A stretch of 10,473 nucleotides of DNA from RBG-16-57-9 sp964529745 (GTDB lineage Archaea > Thermoproteota > Bathyarchaeia > TCS64): assembly GCA_964529745.1 (NCBI GenBank), contig CAZGZR010000090.1:1-10473 (forward strand). Direction: 5' to 3'. Position 1 is the first letter of the stretch; the number at the start of each line of letters is the position of its first letter. The translations under genes were made by a program, and so were the position numbers. The notes below the pieces were generated by a model, which had not been told where the DNA came from, did not search any database, and saw only the letters and a program-made list of their open reading frames with translations. This document shows, in pieces, positions 1 through 6,361 of the stretch.

Positions 1-9
1 CACTGGACC

Positions 10-852
10 ATGAGGCTGCGAGGACGTGCCGAGGGGCTCAACCAGCGGTACATCGCCCTACTCTCCCTGCTGGCACTGATGCTGGTCGTCCACTGGGGCG
101 TCATCCAGATACACCCCCTCATGTTCCTGGTCTGGCCCACGTGTCTGTGGCTCATCATCGAGGTCTACGACAGGTTCAGGGGGGACCGGGCCAAGCTGAT
201 CCTCTTCACAGGCACCTTCGTAGCCTACCTCGCGGCGACGTGGACCCTCGCCGTGGTGACCCCTCGGGGGATATTCTTCGACGCCGAGCCCCTCTACAAC
301 ATGTCGGCGATATCCTACGCCGTGCTCGCCTTGGCCGCGCTGCTGTTCATCTACGACGCGTTGGCCGCCCGGTCGGCGTCGATCAGGGAGGTGCCGGCCT
401 ACGTGGGGTTCGCGTCTGTCGCGCCCTGGCTCTCGCCCGCCATCGTTGAGGCGGCCATCATGGCGCGGTGGGTGTTCGAGGGAAGCTTCACGGCGATGAC
501 CGCCGGGAAGGGCGTCGGCGCCGCGAGCATCTACGATATCCTCTTCTATTACGGCGGCAGGAACCTCCTCTACTCATCGGTGTTCCTCTACTCGTGTGCG
601 CTGGCCCTGTATCTCAGGCAGAGAATGATCTCGCGCCGCTTGCGGTGGATGGAGAGGAGGCTGATGGCGGAGAGGGACAGGGAGTGGCACCTCAACGCTT
701 GGATGCACCCCCTGTCGTTGCTGAGCGAGGAAGAGAGGAAAGAGTTTCTTTCGAGTCACGGCCACCTCGACGGGGAGCAGATGAACCGGGTCCTCAGGGA
801 GGAGGTCCTGCCCTCCAAGGGCATAGTCCTCGTAGACCCCGACACCATCTAG
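10..852 (+). CDS. Polytopic membrane protein of unknown function (start uncertain, possibly 5'-partial)
   Basis: I do not recognise a family. The protein from the first ATG is 280 residues. Hydrophobic segments lie at about 14-31, 33-52, 62-84, 98-118, 130-152 (weaker) and 183-204, so there are five or six membrane spans. A highly charged, probably cytoplasmic tail follows from about residue 205; it contains several arginine-rich helices (RMISRRLRWMERRLMAERDRE) and ends LVDPDTI. The reading frame stays open to the left edge (codons for H, W and T precede the ATG), so the true start may lie outside the window. No convincing Shine-Dalgarno is visible in the nine bases available. The N-terminus MRLRGRAEGLNQRY is basic and would suit the inside face of a membrane protein, which favours this ATG. 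The gene ends directly against the convergent gene at 853. Third positions are strongly G/C, supporting real coding. Confidence 0.7.
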   Translation: MRLRGRAEGLNQRYIALLSLLALMLVVHWGVIQIHPLMFLVWPTCLWLIIEVYDRFRGDRAKLILFTGTFVAYLAATWTLAVVTPRGIFFDAEPLYNMSAISYAVLALAALLFIYDALAARSASIREVPAYVGFASVAPWLSPAIVEAAIMARWVFEGSFTAMTAGKGVGAASIYDILFYYGGRNLLYSSVFLYSCALALYLRQRMISRRLRWMERRLMAERDREWHLNAWMHPLSLLSEEERKEFLSSHGHLDGEQMNRVLREEVLPSKGIVLVDPDTI

Positions 853-1368
853 CTACTCGACGAGGATGCTCACAGATTGGTAGCTGTACGTCTGGTAGTA
901 GCCGCGGAGGGGCGTCGAGAAGTGGACGACGCTCCGGACTCTCCACTCCAGCGCAGGCTCCAGCGGGGCGCCTGCTGAACCCGCGACGTTGGACAGCGGC
1001 GCCTCCAGCATCGTCGTGTACGTCCTACCGTCGCCGGGTCTCAGGGGGACGTCGACCGGCGGGGCGTACCCCGTCGCCCCCAGGTACTCCTCCTCGCCCC
1101 CGCGGATCAGGTAGAGCTGGCATTGAAGCGACGAAAACTTGAGGCGGGTGTAAGACGTGGGGTTGAGCAACGTGAAGGTTATGGAGACGGTGACCTTGTC
1201 GCCTTGGACGCTGTGGGTCATCTCGTCTATGGTGTAGCTAACCTCGTTCATCGATTCCAGCAGGCCGAGGTAGTTGATGTAATCCAGTAACATGAGGCCC
1301 GCCGAGAGGGCCACCGCCGCGGCGAACACCATGCCGAGAACCCTCAGCTTCTCCTCCCTGCTCTTCAT
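853..1368 (-). CDS. Membrane-anchored protein with exported LEA14/WHy-like beta domain, function unknown
   Basis: The frame can be extended to a TTG at 1389, but I choose the ATG at 1368 (171 residues). A TATA-like element on this strand at 1391-1400 is centred about 28 bases upstream of that ATG, which is the spacing of a leaderless archaeal transcript. The product has a basic N-terminus (MKSREEKLRV), one hydrophobic segment at about 10-35, then a probably extracytoplasmic beta-rich domain. The stretch at about 58-120 (VTVSITFTLLNPTSYTRL, an L-Y-L-I-R strand, then PLRPGDGRTYTTML) resembles the late-embryogenesis-abundant type 2 (WHy) fold, in which a strand is followed by an Asn-Pro and later by a small-residue turn before another strand. 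That assignment is by eye and tentative. The gene converges with the membrane-protein gene ending at 852 with no bases between the stop codons, and diverges from the gene starting near 1436. Confidence 0.72.
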   Translation of the reverse strand: MKSREEKLRVLGMVFAAAVALSAGLMLLDYINYLGLLESMNEVSYTIDEMTHSVQGDKVTVSITFTLLNPTSYTRLKFSSLQCQLYLIRGGEEEYLGATGYAPPVDVPLRPGDGRTYTTMLEAPLSNVAGSAGAPLEPALEWRVRSVVHFSTPLRGYYQTYSYQSVSILVE

Positions 1369-1390
1369 CGAACTGACTACGATTATCAAA

Positions 1391-1400
1391 GGATATAAGC
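1391..1400. promoter_or_regulatory. Putative shared (bidirectional) archaeal TATA element
   Basis: The sequence reads GGATATAAGC on the + strand and GCTTATATCC on the - strand, so it is TATA-like both ways. On the - strand it sits about 28 bases before the ATG at 1368. On the + strand it is preceded by a purine-rich CAAAG stretch that could act as a BRE, and it would start transcription near 1420, a few bases before the TTG candidate start at 1436. This is a sequence reading only; no transcript evidence is available. Confidence 0.45.
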
Positions 1401-1435
1401 GTACAACCTCAACAGTATCAAGACGGTGCCGTGAC

Positions 1436-1822
1436 TTGGGCTCAGCCAGACGAATAGCAACCGTGGCCGCTGGGTGGGCGGTGTTCCACGGTTACCTCCA
1501 GTTCACCGTCCTGGTGAACGAGGGCAGCATCATCAAGCCGCCCATGTTTCTGGGGGTCCTGCTCATGGCCACGCTGGCCTCGTCCATGCTAGATAAGACG
1601 GATCAGGCCCTCAAGTCTTGGCTGCTTTCGACGGCCTTGTCCGCGCTCCTCGTCACCGCGCTCATCGCCTCCCCCTCGGCCCTGGGGGTGCTGGAGCCGC
1701 AGCTCATGTCGTTGCTGGTGGCGGGGTCGATACAGCCCATGGTCACCGTGCTCATGCTGACAGCGCCGGTGAACCTGCTGGGCTGCTTCCTAGGTCAGGT
1801 AATGAGGGCCAGGATAAGGTAG
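1436..1822 (+). CDS. Small polytopic membrane protein, function unknown
   Basis: The frame is open from 1292, but the upstream part overlaps the divergent gene and its promoter and reads as low-complexity Arg/Thr sequence, so it is unlikely to be translated. I choose the TTG at 1436, which has GGTG about seven bases upstream; GTG at 1463 is a serious alternative. From 1436 the protein is 128 residues with hydrophobic stretches at about 7-25, 35-52, 60-78 and 88-120 (four to five spans) and a basic tail (RARIR). Proline-rich loops (KPP, ASPSALGVLEP) separate the spans. I recognise no family motif. It ends three bases before the stop of the convergent ABC ATPase gene at 1826. Its divergent pairing with the LEA-like membrane protein suggests a common regulation but not a function. 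Confidence 0.55.
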   Translation: MGSARRIATVAAGWAVFHGYLQFTVLVNEGSIIKPPMFLGVLLMATLASSMLDKTDQALKSWLLSTALSALLVTALIASPSALGVLEPQLMSLLVAGSIQPMVTVLMLTAPVNLLGCFLGQVMRARIR

Positions 1823-1825
1823 AGG

Positions 1826-2818
1826 CTACTCCTTGTTCATGTGGCAGGCCACGAGGTGGCCTCCGCCTATGTCAACCAGCTCGGGCTCGAGCTTGCCGCA
1901 TATCTCCTTGGCCTCGAGGCACCTGCTGTAGAACCTGCACCGCCGGGGCGGGTTGATGGGGCTGACCACCTCGCCCTTGATGTCCACCTTCTCCCGCCTG
2001 GACGAGGGGTTGGGCACCGGCGTCGCCTCCAGCAGGGCCCGGGTGTAGGGGTGCACGGGGTTCCTGACTATCTCGTCGCTGCTGGCCATCTCCATGATCC
2101 TCCCCAGGTACATGATGGCGATCCTGTCGCAGAAGTGCCTTGCCACGGCGAGCTCGTGGGTGATGAACAAGTAAGAGCGGGTAAGCGTCTTGAGCTCCAT
2201 CATCAGGTTCAGTATCTCGCCTCGGGTGGAGGTGTCCAGCATGGACACCGGCTCGTCCGCCACCACGAAGTCGGGGTGGATTATCAAGGCCCGGGCCACG
2301 GCGATGCGCTGCCTCTGGCCGCCGCTCAGCTCGTGGGGATACCTGAAGACGAAGTCCTCGGGGGGCGTGAGCCTCACGTGCTCCAGTATCTCGGAGACCC
2401 TCTCCTCTTTTTCTTCCTCGCTCTCCACGAGGCCGTTCACCTCGAGGGGCTCCGCCACCAGGTCGAGCACCGTCATCCTGGGGTTCAGGCTCTCGTAGGG
2501 GTCCTGGAAAATGATCTGCATCTTGGGCCTGTACTGCTTCATCTCCTCGTAAGTGAGGGGCACGATGTTGGTGCCCCTGAAGTATATCTCGCCGCTGGTG
2601 GGCTCGATGAGGCGTATCAGCAGCCTGCCCAGTGTGGTCTTGCCGCAGCCGCTCTCCCCCACCAGGCCCAGGACCTCGTCCGGGTAGATGTCGAACGAGA
2701 CGTTGTCGACGGCGTGCAGGTTCAGCTCCTCCTCCGAGAGTAGGGAGCTGAAGAAGCTTTTCCTGACGGGGAACAGCTTCCTGACGTTTCTGGCCCGGAT
2801 CAGTGGTTCGCCGCTCAT
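1826..2818 (-). CDS. dppF: Opp/Dpp-family ABC transporter ATP-binding protein (DppF/OppF type)
   Basis: Cytoplasmic ATPase subunit that powers import through DppB/DppC; 330 residues, normal for the family. Visible motifs are Walker A GESGCGKT (54-61), Q-loop Q105 in IIFQDPYESLNPR, signature LSGGQRQR (164-171), Walker B VVADEP (185-190) followed by VSMLD, and switch His221 (ITHELA). The C-terminal oligopeptide-transporter extension starts at HPYT (256-259) and holds four cysteines: C294, C300, C307 and C325. Homologous DppD/DppF proteins bind a [4Fe-4S] cluster with such a set. The ATG at 2818 overlaps the dppD stop by four bases (ATGA), typical of translational coupling, with GAGG nine bases upstream inside dppD. 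The frame is open much further upstream, but that part runs through dppD in another frame and is not translated. The gene is last in the operon, and I see no T-tract terminator after it before the convergent gene at 1822. Peptide versus sugar specificity cannot be read from an ATPase. Confidence 0.95.
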   Translation of the reverse strand: MSGEPLIRARNVRKLFPVRKSFFSSLLSEEELNLHAVDNVSFDIYPDEVLGLVGESGCGKTTLGRLLIRLIEPTSGEIYFRGTNIVPLTYEEMKQYRPKMQIIFQDPYESLNPRMTVLDLVAEPLEVNGLVESEEEKEERVSEILEHVRLTPPEDFVFRYPHELSGGQRQRIAVARALIIHPDFVVADEPVSMLDTSTRGEILNLMMELKTLTRSYLFITHELAVARHFCDRIAIMYLGRIMEMASSDEIVRNPVHPYTRALLEATPVPNPSSRREKVDIKGEVVSPINPPRRCRFYSRCLEAKEICGKLEPELVDIGGGHLVACHMNKE

Positions 2819-3795
2819 CTTTGGTCGCCTCTCGGGTGGTGGCAAGCCACGCGGTGGTTCTCGTTCACCTCGGTCATCTCGGGCGGCGGGTCCCTCCTGC
2901 ATATCTCTGTGGCGGCGGGGCACCTGGGGTGGAACCTGCATCCCTGCGGCGGGTCCAGGAGGTTGGGCGGCGCCCCCTCTATGTACTCGAAGGTCTGTTT
3001 CCTCTCCTCGTCCTCCACCGTCGGGAACGTGCTGATGAGCCCGTGGGTGTAGTGGTGCATGGGGTTCCTGAATATCTCGTTTATCTCCCCCCACTCGACT
3101 ATCCTGCCAGCGTACATTATGTTCAGGTAGTCGCATAGCTCCGCCAGGACGCTGATGTCGTGGCTGATGACCACCATCGAGAGGTTCATCTCGTCCTTGA
3201 GGCCCCTGAGCAGGTCCATGAGCTGCTTCTGCACGATGACGTCCAGCGCCGTGGTGGGCTCGTCGGCTATCACGAGCTGGGGGCTGCACGCGAGGGCCAT
3301 GGCGATCATGGCCCGCTGGCGCATGCCGCCGCTGAACTCGTGGGGGTAGTGGCCCCCCATGACGGGGTCGATGTCCACCTTCCTCAGGAGGCCCCGCGCT
3401 ATCTGTGTTCTCTCCTTCTTCTTGGTCTTCCTGTCGTGGAGCTTGATGGCTTCGCCTATCTGGTCCTCTACCTTGAAGACGGGGTTGAGGGCGTTCATGG
3501 CGCCCTGGAAGATCATGGATATGTGCTTCCACCGGATCTCCTCCCTGAACCTGTCCGCGTCCATCTTGTAGATGTCGTCGCCGTTGAAGATCAGGGACCC
3601 GTCTTCGATCACGCCGTTCGGCGGCAGCAGCTTCAGGAAGGAAAGGCCCAGCGTGGTCTTCCCGCACCCGGACTCACCCGCCAGGCCGACGGAGGTGCCC
3701 TTCTCCACGGCCATGTCCACGCCGTCAACCGCCTTAACGACCCCCTTCACGGTCTTGTAGTAGACCTTCAGGCCGGCTGCTTCGAGTATCTTCAT
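2815..3795 (-). CDS. dppD: Opp/Dpp-family ABC transporter ATP-binding protein (DppD/OppD type)
   Basis: Partner ATPase of DppF in the heterodimeric motor; 326 residues, typical length. Motifs are Walker A GESGCGKT (40-47), Q-loop Q97 in SMIFQGAMNALNP, signature FSGGMRQR (154-161), Walker B LVIADEP (174-180) with TTALD, and His212 (ISHDIS). SMIFQ..M.ALNP and the GM in the signature are the usual DppD/OppD variants, as opposed to the QDP and GQ of DppF, which supports the D/F assignments. The C-terminal extension has cysteines C286, C292, C299 and C318 (CRFHPRCP...C...C), a probable iron-sulfur site as in its partner. The ATG at 3795 lies one base after the dppC stop (3797). A GAGGAG lies roughly ten bases upstream, inside the end of dppC, so the two genes are tightly coupled. 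The stop overlaps the dppF start by four bases. Confidence 0.95.
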   Translation of the reverse strand: MKILEAAGLKVYYKTVKGVVKAVDGVDMAVEKGTSVGLAGESGCGKTTLGLSFLKLLPPNGVIEDGSLIFNGDDIYKMDADRFREEIRWKHISMIFQGAMNALNPVFKVEDQIGEAIKLHDRKTKKKERTQIARGLLRKVDIDPVMGGHYPHEFSGGMRQRAMIAMALACSPQLVIADEPTTALDVIVQKQLMDLLRGLKDEMNLSMVVISHDISVLAELCDYLNIMYAGRIVEWGEINEIFRNPMHHYTHGLISTFPTVEDEERKQTFEYIEGAPPNLLDPPQGCRFHPRCPAATEICRRDPPPEMTEVNENHRVACHHPRGDQR

Positions 3796-3796
3796 T

Positions 3797-5299
3797 TCAC
3801 CGACTCCTCAGCCGGGGGTTCAGTATCTCGTCCAGGCTGAACCCCATCATGACGAAGCTTACCGCCAGCAGCGCTATGCAGAGCCCCGGCGGTATCACCC
3901 AGTACAGCTCCTTTATGGCGGCGTAGTACACGATGTCGTGCAGCATCTGGCCCCAGCTCATTATGCTGGGGTCGCCGAGACCCAGGAAGCTCAGCGCGGC
4001 CTCGGAGGTTATGGCGGCGGGCACGTTGGTGGCTAGGCTCACGTACACCAGCCCCATGACGTTGGGCAGCACGTGCCTTATCGCTATGTGTATGTTTGAG
4101 CCTCCCGCCGCGCGGGCGGCCTCTATGAACGCCCTCTCCTTGAGGCTCAGAACCTGGCTCCTCACGGTGCGGCTGAAGAACATCCAGCCGAGGAGGCTGA
4201 TGACCAGTATTATGTTGATTATGCTCTGTCCCAGGATGGCGATGAGTATGAGAAGCAGCGGCAGGAACGGGATCACCAGGAGCATGTCAGCGAAACGCAT
4301 GGAGACCTCGTCAACGAGGCCGCCCATGAAGCCGGCGAACAGGCCGACCGTCAACCCGATGGTAACGGAGATGAACGCGCTCAGCAGCCCCACGAGGAGG
4401 GAAATCTTCGCGCCGTGGGCCAGCTGGCTGTAGACGTCCCGGCCCCACTGGTCGGTGCCGAGGAGCCCGTAACACGTGCCCATCAGCTCGATGTCGAGGT
4501 CGTCTACGTAGAGCTTGGTGGCGACCGCCGAGCCCGGCTCTATCCAGGTGAAGGACGCCCTGAGGTAGTACTCGTAGTCGCCTGATCCGTTGAATATCTT
4601 ATGAGCGGGGTCGGCGAAAACCCCTTCGGGGAATATCATCTTCACCTTCATGGAGTAAGAGTCTATCTTGTACTCGGGGATCGTCCACCCCGTGTCCCCA
4701 TACACGTCCTTCTGCCATAGGGTATACTCGACTCCCTTAGCGTCTACCAGGACGACCCCGAGGTTCAGCATTGTGCCTTCGACTCCTTCAGCCTTGTAGC
4801 TGACGTCGCAGCTGAACCTCTTGGGGGGATACGAGTAAGGCCACTCGAAGGTCTTGGATATCTTGACTTCCGCGAACTCGGGGGCCCCGGGTCCCCTGTT
4901 TAGGGTGACGAGAAGCGAACCGGGGCCGCTGCCGCCGTCGTAGCCTTCCGACGAGTATGTAGCCGTGAGGCTGCCCTCGGGGCTCGCCACGATGTCCCAT
5001 TCCGAGAGCTCCTCGGGGCTCCCGAAGCCGACGGCCGTCAAAGGCTTCAGGTTGGGAACCAGGTTCTCGTACCCCGGGAGGCTCTTGAACCACACCGGCG
5101 GTACCCTCCTGCCCCCCACGTCCCAGTCCTTCACGGGATCGTTCTCGGTGAGCATCGGGCCGAAGATGGCGAACAGTATGAAGAAGAAGATGAGGCCAAT
5201 GCCCACGATGCCTTTCTTGTTCTGCTTGTATGCGCGCCAAAAGTCCTTGGCCTGGCTCACCAGGAGGTTGTACCTTCTCCTACGTGTCGACGTCGTCAT
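3797..5299 (-). CDS. dppC: Opp/Dpp-family ABC permease DppC with a large extracytoplasmic insertion
   Basis: Inner pore subunit; 500 residues against roughly 280-320 for ordinary DppC. The N-terminal DppC signature is present (WRAYKQNKKGIVGIGLI then FGPML, 21-50, TM1). The core resumes at LLGTDQWGRDVYSQLAHG (279-296), followed by five spans (about 298-327, 335-357, 358-378, 412-432 and 465-486) and the coupling EAA-type loop EAARAAGGSNIHIAIRHVLPN (393-413). The last span is followed by DEILNPRLRSR, a standard DppC end. Between them, about residues 60-276 form a beta-rich, probably extracellular domain ending YVDDLDIELMG, the DD-hydrophobic strand pattern common at the end of jelly-roll/galactose-binding-like domains. 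The ATG at 5299 has GAGGT eight bases upstream, overlapping the dppB stop, and the gap to dppB is ten bases. Frame and codon use continue smoothly through the insertion, so it is not an assembly artefact of two genes. Confidence 0.93.
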   Translation of the reverse strand: MTTSTRRRRYNLLVSQAKDFWRAYKQNKKGIVGIGLIFFFILFAIFGPMLTENDPVKDWDVGGRRVPPVWFKSLPGYENLVPNLKPLTAVGFGSPEELSEWDIVASPEGSLTATYSSEGYDGGSGPGSLLVTLNRGPGAPEFAEVKISKTFEWPYSYPPKRFSCDVSYKAEGVEGTMLNLGVVLVDAKGVEYTLWQKDVYGDTGWTIPEYKIDSYSMKVKMIFPEGVFADPAHKIFNGSGDYEYYLRASFTWIEPGSAVATKLYVDDLDIELMGTCYGLLGTDQWGRDVYSQLAHGAKISLLVGLLSAFISVTIGLTVGLFAGFMGGLVDEVSMRFADMLLVIPFLPLLLILIAILGQSIINIILVISLLGWMFFSRTVRSQVLSLKERAFIEAARAAGGSNIHIAIRHVLPNVMGLVYVSLATNVPAAITSEAALSFLGLGDPSIMSWGQMLHDIVYYAAIKELYWVIPPGLCIALLAVSFVMMGFSLDEILNPRLRSR

Positions 5300-5309
5300 C
5301 TTTCATACC

Positions 5310-6278
5310 TCAATACTGTATCCTCGGGTCGATGTACCCGTATATGATGTCCACGAGGAAGTTGCAGACCACGGTGACCAGCGCGAATATGAAGAACAGC
5401 GCCTGAAGCACCGGGTAGTCGTTAAACTGGATGGCTGTCCACGTGTAGAGCCCCAGGCCCCGCCACGAGAACACCGTCTCAGTCAGAATCGCTCCGTTCA
5501 GGAGGCCCGGTATCTGTAGGGCGACGTTGGTGACGAGGGGCAGCATGGCGTTGCGGAAAGCGTGCTTGAAGAGCACGCTTCTCTCGGTGGCCCCCTTAGC
5601 CCTGGCCGTGGTGATGTAGTCCTCGTGGAGGGTCTCCAGCATGGTGCTTCTCGTCATGAGCAGCCATCCCCCGTACTGGAAGAGGAAGAGGGTGAGGCCT
5701 GGGAGGAAGAGGTGCCAGGCGAGGTCGAAGACCCTCAGTATGGGGTCCGTCGGCGGCGGCCTCGACATGGTCCCTGCGAGTGGGAAGAGTCCCAGCACGT
5801 ATCCCCCTACGTAGATCATGAGCAGCCCCATCCAGAAGGTGGGGAGGGCGTAGCTGAAGAGCGAGATCGTGACCGAGGTCAGATCGTATAGGCTCCCGCG
5901 TTTATAAGCGGCATAGATGCCGAACACGGTACCAAAGATGATCGCGAAAAACAGCGACGTCCCCATGAGCAGCAGGGTGCTGGGCAGCCTCTCCATGATC
6001 TCCCGGGACACCGGCTCAAGGGAGTTGTAGGAGTACCCGAAATTCCAGGTCAGGGTTGACTTGATGTAGCGGATGTATTGGACGTGCAGCGGCTCCTGGA
6101 GCCCCCAGAGCTCTATGAGGCGCTCCACCATCTCAGGCTCGAGCCTCATACCGCTGGCCACCACCTGGATCGGGTTACCGGGCGCCATCCTGAAGATGAC
6201 GAAGTTAAGTGACAACGCGAAGAACAGGAGGACGACGCTGTAGACCAGCCTCTTCAGTATGTAGCTCTTCAGGGACAT
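5310..6278 (-). CDS. dppB: Opp/Dpp-family ABC permease DppB
   Basis: Pore subunit pairing with DppC; 322 residues, normal for the family. The N-terminus YILKRLVYSVVLLFFALSLN (6-25) is the typical DppB TM1, followed by FRMAPGNPI (29-37), a hallmark of this family, and an extracytoplasmic loop with LGL-like text (WGLQEPLHVQYIRYI). Further spans lie at about 100-124, 135-162, 188-208, 245-266 and 288-312. The ATPase-coupling loop is TTARAKGATERSVLFKHAFRN (223-243), matching the ARAKG..E..v...HA.rNa consensus. The end DIIYGYIDPRIQY is the usual C-terminus (Y.x.DPRI). The ATG at 6278 has a GAGAGG Shine-Dalgarno several bases upstream. It is the first gene after the terminator/promoter-like gap that separates it from the binding-protein gene, and it is followed ten bases later by dppC. 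Confidence 0.96.
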   Translation of the reverse strand: MSLKSYILKRLVYSVVLLFFALSLNFVIFRMAPGNPIQVVASGMRLEPEMVERLIELWGLQEPLHVQYIRYIKSTLTWNFGYSYNSLEPVSREIMERLPSTLLLMGTSLFFAIIFGTVFGIYAAYKRGSLYDLTSVTISLFSYALPTFWMGLLMIYVGGYVLGLFPLAGTMSRPPPTDPILRVFDLAWHLFLPGLTLFLFQYGGWLLMTRSTMLETLHEDYITTARAKGATERSVLFKHAFRNAMLPLVTNVALQIPGLLNGAILTETVFSWRGLGLYTWTAIQFNDYPVLQALFFIFALVTVVCNFLVDIIYGYIDPRIQY

Positions 6279-6332
6279 ATCTTTCCTCTCTACTTGCTTT
6301 ATCTGTTTTAAAGTTAGATATTTTTTGATCGA

Positions 6333-6340
6333 ATATAAAA
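6333..6340 (-). promoter_or_regulatory. Putative internal TATA element for dppBCDF
   Basis: Read on the - strand this is TTTTATAT inside CTTTTATATTC, a good match to archaeal TATA boxes. It lies about 58 bases before the dppB ATG, so transcription would start near 6310 with a leader of about 30 bases that includes the GAGAGG ribosome site. A second weaker A/T element (TTTTAAA, about 6306-6312) lies nearer the gene. It overlaps the T-tract proposed as terminator of the binding-protein gene. Confidence 0.4.
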
Positions 6341-6350
6341 GAAAAAAGAA
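6337..6350 (-). terminator. Putative T-tract terminator after the binding-protein gene
   Basis: On the - strand, 11 bases past the stop of the binding-protein gene, there is a run TTCTTTTTTCTTTT. Archaeal termination commonly uses such U-rich tracts without a hairpin. Partial readthrough here would give more binding protein than permease and ATPase, which is common for ABC importers; that consequence is inferred. Confidence 0.5.
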
Positions 6351-6361
6351 GATGGTTGGAT

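Noticed and set aside
468..1142. + strand frame of 224 residues across the first two genes
   Set aside because: Arg/Pro/Gly-rich with no domain; it overlaps two better frames on opposite strands.
1292..1435. N-terminal extension of the small membrane protein from ATG 1292
   Set aside because: It would overlap the divergent gene's coding start and the shared TATA-like element; the sequence is low-complexity and not membrane-like.
2819..3667. Extension of the dppF frame far upstream through dppD
   Set aside because: The extension is Arg/Pro/Gln/His-rich nonsense read from dppD in another frame. The ATG at 2818 has an ATGA overlap, a GAGG site and the family N-terminus.
4472..5122. DppC insertion as a separate gene or assembly join
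   Set aside because: The frame continues without stops on both sides, there is no internal start with a ribosome site, and codon use is unchanged.
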